NCBI GenBank assembly: GCA_029783825.1
Contig: JAREIK010002415.1
Span: forward strand, 1,455,006 to 1,519,005
From: Sapria himalayana
Lineage: Eukaryota; Streptophyta; Magnoliopsida; Malpighiales; Rafflesiaceae
Length of the DNA stretch: 64,000 nucleotides
Direction of reading: 5' to 3'
Position 1 is the first letter of the stretch. Every line of letters begins with the position of its first letter. This document shows, in pieces, positions 47,300-58,539 of this stretch. The notes beneath the pieces are model-generated. The model saw only the letters and a list, made by a program, of their open reading frames with translations. It did not search any database and was not told the DNA's origin. Made by a program: the position numbers and the translations under genes.

Positions 47300-49366
47300 A
47301 AAATGAAAATCTTACAAAGAGGTCTGAGGTTGCTGAAACTTTGGTTTCTCCAGTCGTCTCAACCCAAACTTCTAAAAAAACTAGGAGGACTTCTATAGTT
47401 TAGACTCATTTTAACTTAATAAAACAAAAAAAATGTTAGAGGTGAAGAAGAAAAAATGACACAGTGCAAATATTGTATGAGAAATTTAACTTGTAAGAGT
47501 TTGTTTGGGACTGGACATCTTAAGAGGCATGCAGAATTATGCACCAAAAAACATGATACATTAGATCCTAGGCAAACCCTACTTAATACTGCATTTTTTG
47601 AGACTAGATCGAGTTCAGTCTCAAAGTTTACTCCTTTCATATATTTTAGCGAGTTTGGTAGGGGCAGCATGGACAGACTTATCACATTGATGGGTCTTCC
47701 GATCAGATTTTCGGAAGATCCAAGGGTAGTGCACATCATGCAGAAATATTTTCAACCTGCTTATCATAGGATTCCTAGGTCCACATCTAGGAATGACAAA
47801 CTAAAAATATATAATTTAGAAAAACAAAAAATAATTAATGAATTTATGGCATATAGTAGAGTGGTGTCCGTGACGTCCGATATCTAGACAAGTCACGATG
47901 AATCATCTTATGCATGTCTCACCAACCACTATAAAGATTCTAACTGGACTATGAATAAAAAAATTTTAGGATTCTCTGAGATTCTTCATCCTCGTGATGG
48001 CCCGACCATTTTTGAGTGTATGATGAAAATTTTTAGGGAATATAAAATTCATAATAAAATTTTTAGTGTCACATTTGATAACACATCTAATAATGGAGTA
48101 ATGATTAACATGTTTTTTAGGAATATTAGAGATGCACCATTAGGAGAGATTTGTCATGTCAGATGCATGTGTCACGTGATTAACCTGATTGTTCAAGCAG
48201 GTATGAAGGTGTGTTTTCCCGCATTGGATAATATACGTAATGCACTAAAATATATTCACACTCCTCGTAGACAACAAAAGTTTGGTAGTCTATATTTGTT
48301 TGTGAATCTTAAGAAGAAGAAATTCCAATCGGATGTGAGACACCGTTAGAATTACATGTACCTGATGTTAGAGTCATGTGTTGGATACGAACACATGATA
48401 TCCGACTACGTCAATAGTAAGAGTGACGAACTTATTATTGACGACACTGATTGGGCTTCAAGAATTTTATTTATGAAATTCCTGAATATTTTTTATGACA
48501 TGACGATCATGTGTTCGTCGGTTTATACTCCTATCACTTGCATTGCACCCAGGTGCATGTGCAATATTAGTAGCATGTTTAGGAAGTATTGAGCTGATCT
48601 GACACTTAGCCATATGGTTGTAGAGATAAAAACCAAATACTAAAAGTACTGGTCCACCATTCCATCTCTTTATTATCTCGCTGCATGCATGGACCCTAGG
48701 GTTAAGGTGGAAGGGGTAGATAACACCCTCACTTATATTTTCTCATGCATGCACTTGGAAGACCCACCTGGAGGGTTCATTCACAAGAAGTTGACTGATC
48801 TGTTAACATACTATGATACTAGGTACGGTGGTGGTGGTAGTGAGACTGTGATTATGGACATTGATACCTTCTTTGGAGATGACTATTTTTCCATTCAGTT
48901 AGCGAGGGGGAAATGACGAGGTGGATCATCACATAGGAGCGAGCTTTCTCGATACTTAGATACCAATTACTGCTCAATCCTATCACATTCTGATACTAAG
49001 AATCTTGATATATTACAGTGGTGAAAATCATATGAGTCCACCTTTTCCATGCTATCTAGGATGGCACGGGATCTACTAACTCCTTCGGTGTTGAGCGTAG
49101 CATCGAAGTCTGCTTTTTCTGTTGTAGTGAATGTGATTTCAGATAGGAGATTGAGATTACATCCTGATATTATTGAGGTCTTGGCTTGTTTGAAGGATTA
49201 GGAGGATTTGAAGTTTAGCATCCAGGATCATGCTGAAGTTGGGACAGGGACTGCATCCGCATTCCCTGTGAAAGCGGAAGATTTGATTGCTAATGATGAT
49301 GATCCATATGATAGTGATCTTGATGTTGTGGTTGATGATGCTCATGATATGTTGATTGATGATTGA
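47300..49366 (+). pseudogene. hAT transposase pseudogene, best-preserved copy (hAT-8)
   Basis: The order is that of Ac-like hAT transposases. A BED zinc finger (47456-47560: C-K-Y-C, then H-L-K-R-H and C) has its upstream tryptophan codon changed to a stop. The RNase H-like catalytic region starts with V-S-V-T-S-D (first aspartate) near 47866, broken by a stop, then F-S-V-T-F-D-N (second aspartate) near 48064. Next is the C-H-V-R-C-M-C-H-V-I-N-L block (48150-48190), the D-P-R-V-K-V-E-G-V block (48689), and the dimerisation region (about 49010-49200; L-L-T-P-S, R-R-L-R-L-H-P-D). The acidic tail ends at 49366. About ten stops or shifts disable it. Confidence 0.9.
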
Positions 49367-50033
49367 CGTGATTACCGGTTTCCCCTGCTCGTTGCCAGAC
49401 ACCAATTGCCAATGCAATGCCAGTACGCCATGCAATATTCCATTTGTCATTGCCACTTGATTTTGATTTTTGATACCTCACAGTCATGGACATAGTTGAT
49501 GATTTTTGTAATTTATTCTTCATTTTACTTTTTGATTTCGATATTTTGTTTTTTATTGATTGTATGCTTTTTTTACATTACGTTGAAACTTATATTTACT
49601 TTGGTTCGGTATCTATTAACTGATTGGTCATTTGGTTTGCTTTTATTTTTTTTTTGACTTTGTAATTTTTTTTAACGAAATTTTGTGTTTAATTTATTTT
49701 TTTTTAAATTTTCATTTAAAAATTAAAACTCTATAATTTAATTCTAATAAATTATAATCTAAATTTAGTTTAAATTATAAAAAAAAAGTAAAACTTTATT
49801 AAATATTTTTAAGTTACAAATTTTTAATAATTGTCAATTTACCAATTTAAATTTTAAACTTGGTAATTTATTTATATTATATTTTTAATAAAAAAATTTA
49901 AACTTTGTAATTTATTAAATTTTTAACAATTTTAATGTTACAAATTTAATATATTATACATTATCTATATATAATATAATATATTTTTTATATAAAATTT
50001 AATACAATACTTTAAAAATTTTTTAAAATTATT
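49367..50033. other. hAT-8 3' untranslated region, AT-rich
   Basis: Non-coding and T-rich between the transposase stop and the GC-rich right subterminal region (50040-50244). Confidence 0.7.
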
Positions 50034-50244
50034 TTTTATTAAACCAAGCCCATAAAGGCCTGACACGGCACAGCACTTTAACTACTGGGCTAGCGGGCCA
50101 TGCCAGGCCTAGCTTTGTTAAACCATGCCGGGCCAGGCACGACACAGTACAGTAACCTTGCCATGCCTGGCCCGGCACAAAAGCACGGGCATGCTCAAAA
50201 AAAAAGGGTCAGGTCATCCCGGCACGTCCCGTTTAACACCTCTA

Positions 50245-50252
50245 TTCCAACA
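50245..50252 (+). repeat. hAT-8 target-site duplication, right
   Basis: TTCCAACA, partner of 46416-46423. Confidence 0.8.
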
Positions 50253-50329
50253 ATCATCAAATGTAAAACTAAAATGTTTATGTTGTTGGCCATGAAATGG
50301 GAGAAGAGGTTGAAAAAAGAATGAGGTAA

Positions 50330-53293
50330 CCTACTTGGCGACCTTCAAGGAAGACCCTAGTGACCCTATGAGAAATTATATGCCCAATGAAGTCATGGAG
50401 GTGTTAGACGAATTCAAAGATATAATGCCACAGGAGCTACCCAAAAAGCTCTCACCCAAGAGGAAGGAAGATCACAAGATCGAGTTGTAGCAGGAGCAAA
50501 ACCCCTTGCCATGGGGCCCTACAAGATGGTACCCCTAGAGTTGGAGGAATTAAGAAGATAGTTGAAGGAATTATTGGATGTTAGATTTATCCAACCATCT
50601 AAGGGTTCATATGGTGCGCTGGTCTTATTCCAAAAGAAGCATGATGGGTCACTGTGGATGTGCATCGATTACAAGGTGCTCAACAAGGTAATGATTAAGA
50701 ACAAGTATCTCATTCCTCTTATTACTGATTTATTTGACCAACTTGGTAAAGCACGGTACTTTACTAAGTTAGACCTTTGATCGGGGTACTACCAAGTAAG
50801 GATAGCTGAAGGAGATGAGGCAAAGACCACGTGTGTAACAATTCATGGCTCTTATGAGTTCCTAGTGATGCCCTTTGGTCTTACTAATGCACCTGCTATA
50901 TTGTGCACTTTAATCAACAAGATATTCCATCCTTTTTTGGATAAATTTGTGGTGGTATATCTAGATGATATTGTTATATATAGTAACACATTGGAAGAGC
51001 TTGTTAATCATCTAAAGAAGGTATTCTGGCTGCTAAGGCAAAATGAGTTATTCGTGAAGAAGGAGAAATGTTTCTTTTCCCTTGAGGAGGTTGGCTTCTT
51101 GGGACACCGCATCAAGGGTGGCAAGCTCATGATAGATAAAAGCAAGATCAAAGCCATTTAGGAATGGGATCCCCCTACTAAGATGCCACATATAAGGTCT
51201 TTCTTAGGCCTAGTTAACTACTATCAGTGATTCATCAAGAGATACTCAGCAAAAACAGATCCATTAACAGACCTTCTCAAGAAGGGTAAGGCATGGACAT
51301 GGAATGAAAAATGACAACAATCCTTTGAAGACTTAAAGAATGCTATAATGAAGGAGCCGGTATTGGCACTACTTTACCATACCAAAGTGTTCGAGGTACA
51401 CACAGATGCTTCTGACTTTGCCATTGGAGGGGTTCTTATGCAGGAGATATGTCCCATAGTTTTTGAAAGCCACAAGCTCAATGACATAGAGAAGCGGTAC
51501 AATGTCTAAGAGAAGGAGATGATGGCAATCATCCATTTCTTGCGGACATGGAAACACTATTTGGTAGGATCATACTTCATAGTGAAGATAGATAATATTA
51601 CTACTAGCTATTTCCAGACCCAGGAGAAACTAAGTCCCAAGAAAGCATGGTGGCAGGACTTCCTAGTAGAGTTTGACTGCACGTTGGAGTACAAGCCAAG
51701 CATAGCCAAAATTGTAGCTGATGCCTTGAGCCGCAAAGTATAGCTAGCATCCATGACTAGCCAACCCCAGAAAGATGATGGATCTCATAAAGGAGGGGTT
51801 GCAACATGATGTAGTGGCCAAGAGTATCATCACAATGGCTCACGAGGGAAAGACTAGACAGTTTTGGGTAGAGAATGATTTGCTCTACACAAAAGGAAAG
51901 CGACTCTATGTGCCAAAGTGACAAAGTATTAGAAGGAATCTTATCAAGGAGTATCATGACTCCATATGGACTGGACACCCAGGGCAACGACGCACAAGGG
52001 CACTACTAGAGTCTGTCTACTACTGGCCACAGATAAGGAATGATGTGGAGACTTATGTGGAGACTTGTCATGTATGTCAACAAGATAAAGTGGAGCAACA
52101 TTTGCCTAAGAGACTGTTGGAGCCACTACCTATAGCAGAGCAACCTTGGGAAAGTATCACTATGGACTTCATTATCGGCTTACCCAAGTCCAAAGGAAAT
52201 GGATCTATCATAGTGGTAGTGGATCGATTTTCAAAGTATGCTATATTCATAACAGCCCCTAAAAATTGCACAGCAGAATAGATGGTCAAGCTATTCCTCA
52301 AGAACATGGTAAAGTATTGGGGACTACCGAAGGTTATCATTAGTGATCATGTCGCACGCTTTACTAGAAATTTTTGGACGAAGTTCTTCAAACTCATGGG
52401 CATGGAACTTCGCTTCTCTACTAGCTTTCATCCTCATGCTGATGGGCATACAGAATGGGTGAATGCATTACTAGAGCTATACTTGAGGCACTTTGTGAGT
52501 GTCAATCAGATTGACTGGGCCAAATTGCTAGATGTGGCTCAGTTCTCCTACAATCTACAGAGAAGTAAGACAACTGGGAGGAGTCCATTCGAGATAGTCA
52601 TGAGGCAACAACTAATGACTCCTCATACCCTAGCCAGAGGATACACGGGGAGAAGTCCAGTAGCTTACAAATTTGCTAAGGGATTGCACAAGCAAGCTGA
52701 TATAGCACGCTCATTCTTAAGGAAGAATGCTAAGGGGATGAATAAATTGGGTTGACAAGAAAAGAAGATATATAGAATTTCAAGTCGGAGACTTAGTGCT
52801 TGTCAAGCTTCTACCGTAACAATTCAAGTCCCTTCGAAAGGTGCACAAATGACTTGTGAGGAAGTATAAAGGCTCATTTTCTATACTTGGACGAGTTGGT
52901 AAGGTATCTTACAAAGTTGAGTTACCGCCAAGGTTGAAGATTCATTATGTCTTCCATGTTAGCAATCTAAAACCTTATCATGAAGATAATAAAGATCCAG
53001 GCCGAGGAGTCTCTATGAGGGCACCCATAGTAGTAGTGACCTTCTATGATAAAGAGGTGGACTACATCAGTGCAGATCATGACCTAAGGAAGATCAAATT
53101 TTGGCCCAATAAGGGATACTTAGTAAAATAGAGGGGACTACCAGAAAGTGAAGCCAGTTGGGAGCCAGCTAATAATATGTGGCAGTTTTAGGAACATATC
53201 AAGCAGTTACAGGTAGAAAAATCGAAGAGGATGTCAGCAACATTGGTGGGGGAGAATGTCACACCCTCACTCAAAGAATGCAGAATATTCTAG
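50330..53293 (+). pseudogene. Chromovirus pol pseudogene (reverse transcriptase, RNase H, integrase, chromodomain)
   Basis: Reverse transcriptase: Q-P-S-K-G-S-Y near 50590, K-L-D-L at 50770, P-F-G-L-T-N-A-P at 50868 and catalytic Y-L-D-D at 50958-50969. RNase H: H-T-D-A-S-D near 51400, and A-D-A-L-S-R-K ending near 51740. Integrase: H-x-H and C-x2-C zinc finger (51950-52080), core starting M-D-F-I-I-G-L-P (52165), the I-I-S-D segment (52337) and W-V-N-A-L-L-E (52459). A GPY/F-like stretch is at 52870, and a chromodomain (Y-L-V-K, stop for W, R-G-L-P-E-S-E-A-S-W-E-P) at 53115-53185. The frame ends inside the 3' LTR at 53293. Stops at about 50779, 51159, 51228, 51312, 51507, 51741 and 52279 make it dead. 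Confidence 0.9.
53243..53256 (+). promoter_or_regulatory. Polypurine tract of the chromovirus
   Basis: TTGGTGGGGGAGAA immediately before TGTCACA of the 3' LTR. It lies inside the end of pol. Confidence 0.75.
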
Positions 53294-53675
53294 AAGATTC
53301 CAAAGAAGTCCGCACTTGTATAGAAGGAAAGAGATTATACTAGATTATTTTAGAATTCTCTTGGATATATGTAATAAAATTCTCTAGACTTATAGGGAAC
53401 CTTCAAAGGTTCTAGACCCTTCCCTATGCATGTATTTAAGGTAGCGGTTGCCTCATTTGTAAACTACTAAGTTGAGAGTTTCTTATAAGATTTCATTATT
53501 CAGTAAAGTGTTTTCTTTTTTTTCAAGTGTTCTCTCAAATTCTATTTGCTTCCAAATTGTGGGTAGATGCCAAGCATAACAAGCAAGGTTAAAGTAAGGC
53601 TGACTTAACAATATCTAAAAGTTAAGTTGTCTAAGTGATGCACGGGAACTTAGCGAAAAGACTAAGTTCGTAACA
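53257..53675 (+). repeat. 3' LTR of the chromovirus
   Basis: 419 bp, same length as the 5' LTR. It starts TGTCACACCCTCACTC and ends GTTCGTAACA. Confidence 0.9.
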
Positions 53676-53925
53676 AGGAGCTCTCGGTCGAGCTCTAAGG
53701 AGCTCAATGCCGAGGTCCTGGAGCTCGACCGAAAGCTCCATCGAGCTCATCATTTGAGCTCTAGGGGCTCGATGGAGCTCTCGGTCAAGCTCTAGGAGCT
53801 TAATGGAGCATGATGCCAAGCTCATGGAGCTCGAAGGATCTCAAAGTCTAGCTCCGAGAGCACGACCACGAGCTCTAGAAGATCGATGGAGCTTGTGGTT
53901 GAGCTCCAACGAGCTCGATGGGAGA
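53676..53925. repeat. GAGCTC-rich palindromic array, right part
   Basis: Continues the array of 43870-44333 on the far side of the retrotransposon, with the same words (GGAGCTCTCGGTCGAGCTC, GGAGCTCGACCG). Together the two parts would have been about 0.7 kb before insertion. Confidence 0.85.
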
Positions 53926-53929
53926 GGGC

Positions 53930-54101
53930 GAGGGCCAATGGGAGAGGGCCGATGAAGAGGGTGAGGTAGTTTAGGATAAACGTAATAGAATGCACTAGAT
54001 TTCAATATATTAATATTTTGGTGATTTTTTTTCAAACTTAAAAAGATAAATTTCAAATTCTTAAATTTATTTGGGGAAGCACCCCGAAACATAATTCCCC
54101 C
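53930..54101 (-). repeat. MULE terminal inverted repeat, right
   Basis: Inverted partner of 43544-43730. It ends CATAATTCCCCC. Confidence 0.75.
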
Positions 54102-54110
54102 TTTATTAAT
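54102..54110 (+). repeat. MULE target-site duplication, right (9 bp)
   Basis: TTTATTAAT, partner of 43535-43543. Confidence 0.8.
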
Positions 54111-54960
54111 TATTTTTGCTATGTTCTCTTACGTCCCTAGCATTGGGTCTAGTTGGGATTTTGTTCTTGCTACATGGCAAATAAGTTGTATTATTGGCGA
54201 GGTTATGCATCTAATACAAAAGATTTAACAATCTAACTCCTAATTACCAATTTTTTCTTTTATTTTAATCAATTATAAACTTTATGGTAGCTCATTTTTG
54301 AAATTTTGGAATCAATTATAATTCATTATTATCCATTTGACCAATTTCTATTAAAATTTTAGTAGATCAAAATAAATATATGTAAGTGCGAGACTTTTAG
54401 TTAATATTTTATAATAATTTTAGTTACTTTAAGTGTGAGCAATAAATTTTTCTAGTGCCAATTATAGACATGTTCTTGAGAACTTTGCTTGGTGTCTATG
54501 CATCAAGAGTCAAATTTTCATTACAAAATATTATTAATGTTTATAAATATTTTATTTTAGAGCTATTTTTTAAATATTTATTATAATTAATTTTGCTTAT
54601 TAAGTCACAATCCCGTTGATATAAATATATCGAGCAAACATACATCTTTTATGCAAAATTTCAAATGAAACATAAACTATTTATTTCGGATGGGGATGAG
54701 TAGTTCAACCCAACACTCACATCTTTTAGGTCCTATAATAAACATAAAAAAACATGAAAATTTTAAGAATTAAAACATTTAATAACCAATAAAATGAAAT
54801 GAATGCTGAATATTTTTCTACCAAACACAATCCACCTTTAGAGTTTGCATTGTCATTCTTCTTCCCAATGGGATAGAAAATTTCTATCCTAAATTTTATA
54901 GGAATAACTCTCTAGGGGCTGACTAATTATATTCCAGAATTTACATAAATATTCAAATAG
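54111..54960. other. Unassigned AT-rich interval
   Basis: No gene or repeat recognised. Confidence 0.4.
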
Positions 54961-54961
54961 A

Positions 54962-55190
54962 CTTGACCAATAGCATGGTAATTCAATTGGCAAATAGGTT
55001 GTTGCTCTTACTCTAGGATCATGAGTTTGATTCACAAGCATGTTGAATATGCTCCTTGGGGTATATGTAAGTTTGATCTATCATGTTGTTGGAATGGGGG
55101 CCCTTATATGCTCAGACCCCAGGGCCCTGAGGCTCATATATGAGCCAATGAAAATATGAGTTGGTTTTGAGGAAGAGAGAGAGAGAGAGA
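54962..55190 (+). mobile_element. tRNA-derived SINE-like element, copy 1
   Basis: An RNA polymerase III A-box-like word TAATTCAATTGG (54979-54990) is followed 33 bases later by a B-box-like word GAGTTTGATTCAC (about 55023-55035), matching tRNA TAGCTCAGTTGG and GGTTCGAATCC. A tail region includes GGGCCCTGAGGCTCATATATGAG and ends in a GAGA run (55173-55192). The same tail wording follows the box pair at 56571-56627. Confidence 0.6.
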
Positions 55191-55930
55191 GAAGGGATTA
55201 AAATATTCAAAAAGACTAGAAAGATACATGGTACTAATGCTGGTGGGTGCTAGTCCACATATGATAGTTTATATAAGTTACAAATTGAAAATGAAAGTTA
55301 CATGATACATCTAAACTTGAACTTCATGTATTTTTTTTTTGTTGAATTTAATTTTTAAATAGAATTGTGAGTTATGACACAAATAATAATATGTGCAACT
55401 CATAACTTTTGTCCAAAATTGTTTGGTGAATTTCTTAAGTTACGAAGTTTCATTCAACATTTTCCACCAACTAGAATCTCCCCAACACAAGTCTTCCATA
55501 TGTGATTTTTCCTTACCATTTTTAGTATATGCATCATTAATTTATTGAGTGAGTTTGTAAAACTCAATAAGTACTACAATAATAAGAAATTCTTAAAAAA
55601 CATTTACATGAAAGCATTTTTCATTTAAAACATAATTCTATTCAAAGATGTGTTTTTTTTTTTTTGGTTTTTATGAGTGTCAAGGTGGTGTGCATGAGCA
55701 CATTCGGTAAACATATATGTTGATGTAATTATTTGTAAAAAAGTGTCATCTGTTGGTTTTGTATTTTTGTTTAGATCCACTAACACACACTCACACACAC
55801 ACACACACTCACTCACTCACTCACATTTAGCGAGAATGAGGTGTACACCAACATTAAAATTTAGAATGCACTTTTATGCATATGGATGCAAATGAGTAGT
55901 GTATGTATATATGTATGATTGTATCTAATA

Positions 55931-55967
<37 letters not shown>

Positions 55968-56559
55968 ACATGTACCAAGAATGAGCTATATATGTATACC
56001 AATGGTCTAGGTGCTGATTGATCTAAAGGTTGAGTGGCATAGAAGTCAAAGCCAAATATGGCTTAGTTGTATTTTATATGAATGATATAACTAACTTATC
56101 AAATATATCTATCAAGTCTCAATGACTTGTAATCGATATTTGATATACAAATTGTGGCCTAATATGAGTGATAACACATAGTAGACTAAGCTACAAATAA
56201 TCTTAACAAAGAACTGTTGGAGAAACCTTGATTAAATTTTCCCACTACTATCTAGATTATAATATAATGTAATAATGTGAATTCTTGTATCTTTGCATGT
56301 AATTACCATATGATGCAAAGAATAAAATAATATCATGTGTGAATGTTATATATAGCATTATTTGTTTCAAGAAAAACTATATGCTAGTCACCCGACATTC
56401 AAATTCTTTGTGTGACATTATTTATATCTATATTTTTAATTTTAGAAGATTCAAATATTACTTTGAATAGAATTTTGGATCTTTTAAAATAATTATTTTA
56501 TGTGTTTTGTTATCTTACAACATTTCTTTTTCTTTAAGGTGTAAAACACTTATTATAAA
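55191..56559. other. Unassigned interval with CA, CTCA and TG microsatellites
   Basis: CA run about 55783-55809, CTCA units to 55824, TG run about 55932-55966. No gene seen. Confidence 0.6.
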
Positions 56560-56745
56560 CTAACCATATGGCCGTGCAATCAGCAAAAAAGGAAAGTTAC
56601 TCTAACATTGGACATGAATTTGATTCCCAAGGACAAAAAAAGAAATATTTCTTTTTCTTGCTAGATCACCTATCATGGGGTTAGGATAAGAGTCTTACCA
56701 ACTTCAATCCCAACACACTGAGGCCCATATAAAAATAATATTTAT
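56560..56745 (+). mobile_element. tRNA-derived SINE-like element, copy 2
   Basis: CCGTGCAATCAGCAAA followed by the B-box-like GAATTTGATTCCC (about 56616-56628), then a tail with CCAACACACTGAGGCCCATAT. It is similar to the tail of copy 1 (CCAGGGCCCTGAGGCTCATAT). The A box has decayed. Confidence 0.5.
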
Positions 56746-57354
56746 AACTAAGTATCAAGGTCGGATATTTTTCATTTAAATGATAAACAAGTGAATTAAT
56801 TATGCTATTTGAAACTTATTCATGTAAAAACCTTAAAGTTGAATTCACTTCATTATTATTGATGAATTATTATCTCATAGATAAGAGTCAATTTAAAATA
56901 CTACCATGTGTACAAGGCATTCCTAAACAAGATGGTATTATCGCACATGTAACAACCAATTTTTAGAAAGTACATTTTTAACTTGCATTTTATTGTATCT
57001 ATCTAGTCACACTCACTTGTTTTTCTATCTTATATTATGGTAACTATATTTTATAAATCAATACAAGAGACAACAACTAGCTATCAATCTATCTGTTATA
57101 GGTGTATGATTTACTCAATATTTAATTATATAATGTTTAAAATTTATATATGTAATTTTTGTTTTATACAATGAATCATGTCAGGATTTAGGGAAAGTCT
57201 CAAGGTTTAGTTTTAAAGTGCCATGTGTTGTTCTTTGATGTATTTCATTGAGAAATAATATGCATTATGTGGTAGATAAACATTTCGCCAAATATTGACC
57301 AACCTTGAAAGTAACTAATAACAGAACAAAACTAATAGTATGCTAGTTTGAATG

Positions 57355-57450
57355 GAAAAATACTGAAGGCACAATCTTAGGGTTACAGGTTCGATCCCCA
57401 CAAGCTATCCCTCTACAAATGAGGTAGCTTGTGGTCCCGATAATTTAATA
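57355..57450 (+). mobile_element. tRNA-like fragment with strong B box
   Basis: GGGTTACAGGTTCGATCCCC (57378-57397) is a near-consensus T-arm/B box, followed by a hairpin ACAAGCTA...TAGCTTGT. The upstream acceptor, D-arm and A box are not readable, so it is a SINE or tRNA fragment and not a gene. Confidence 0.45.
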
Positions 57451-57639
57451 TGATAAAATTATTATAATATATGATTTTTTTTCTAAAATATTTTTTTGGG
57501 ACAAAATCATAGATAGTTGATGAAAAATAAATTCTCATATGAATAAAGTACACATTTTTCACTATGTTTCACACATTGTTCAATGATATGAAAAACTTAA
57601 AATAAAGTAAGGATATAAATATTAGAATTCAATGATAAA

Positions 57640-58500
57640 TCAGTAACTTGATTTATGGATATATCTAGATATATTAGGATATATCCATAAATATTTTTAC
57701 CTAAAATATTAATAAGTAATATTCTAATAAAAATAAAATAAAATAATAATAAATATTTTAAAGTTATAATAAAAATTTAATTTACATATTATATAATAAA
57801 CATTTAGAAAATATTTACAAAAAAAAAAAGATTTACATTGTAACATTTAAGAAAAAATATATCATAACATAAAATATTTTTATTTCGGTGCACTCAAAAT
57901 TGGAAACTTGATTTTTTCCCACACTAACATAATAACTATATTTTAAAAAAATTCAAAAAAATAAATGTTTTCGAATTTGAAAAGTAGTTTTGTGTTTAAT
58001 ATTGAAAACATAAATATTTAAATATTTTAACTAAAACATAAATTTTGTATGACCTAAAACATAAGTATTTTATTTATATATTTTGCTATACAAACAATAT
58101 TAAAAATTATTATTTACTTAGTATGCATATTTAAAAAAATTATTTAAATATACATATCTTTATACTATTCAAAATTACTAAAAATAAAAAAATTAATTAT
58201 ATTTCATTGTATGGTAAATATAAATTTGGGAGAATTATAATTTTGTTTAGTAAAACATATTTTTTATTAATTACATTCAGGTAATATTGTTATTATGTTA
58301 TAGTTGCAGTACACATTTTCTTTGTTTTTTTTATTTTGATATATTAAAACATAATTTTTTTATTAATTTTAATTATATTTCAATATATGAGTAATATTAA
58401 ATTTAATTTCATCTATTTAATGGATATATATTAAATCATTGATTCAAATATATAATTATATGTTATTTCAATCTATTCAAATACATTGAAGGTAAAAATA
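57640..58500 (+). repeat. Dispersed repeat, copy 2
   Basis: Collinear with 19325-19975. Near its start it contains a perfect inverted repeat, arms TTTATGGATATATC (57652-57665) and GATATATCCATAAA (57678-57691), with a 12-base loop. The AT-rich body has no coding region. Confidence 0.65.
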
Positions 58501-58539
58501 AAAGTAAATTTAATAATGTGACAATCTAACTTTTATAAT

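Larger units (their letters stand above)
46424..50244 (+). mobile_element. hAT-8, complete hAT transposon nested in the chromovirus
   Basis: Left end TAGAGGTGTCAACCG, right end GTTTAACACCTCTA, 8-bp duplication with one mismatch, 3,821 bp. Both ends still hold many CpG-containing GGCACGG/CCGTGCC words, so it is younger than most copies. It contains a 14-bp hairpin near the left end, a TATA box and the best-preserved transposase of the family. The retrotransposon reading frame resumes directly after it. Confidence 0.9.
44334..53675 (+). mobile_element. Ty3/gypsy chromovirus LTR retrotransposon, nested in the MULE
   Basis: Two 419-bp LTRs (44334-44752 and 53257-53675) start TGTCACA and end TGATA/TAACA. 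A primer site TGGTATCAGAG follows the first and a purine tract precedes the second. The interior has gag, protease, reverse transcriptase, RNase H, integrase and a C-terminal chromodomain, in gypsy order. Chromodomain elements are chromoviruses; the integrase wording resembles the Galadriel-type clade, which is a recollection and not a test. No 5-bp target duplication is seen (CAATA versus AGGAG). A hAT is inserted between protease and reverse transcriptase. Confidence 0.9.
43544..54101. mobile_element. Non-autonomous Mutator-like element (MULE), split by a nested retrotransposon
   Basis: The left end GGGAGAATTATGTTTTGGGG and the right end, read inward on the minus strand, GGGGGAATTATGTTTCGGGG, form long imperfect terminal inverted repeats. 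Inner matches include CCTAAACTAC and the CCCTC-rich stretch, so the TIR is about 140-180 bp. The 9-bp target duplication supports a MULE. Removing the gypsy element (44334-53675) leaves about 1.2 kb of TIR plus GAGCTC-rich array. No MURA transposase is present. Confidence 0.8.

Noticed and set aside
57355..57450. Functional tRNA gene
   Set aside because: Only the T-arm/B box is convincing; no acceptor stem, D arm or A box can be paired.
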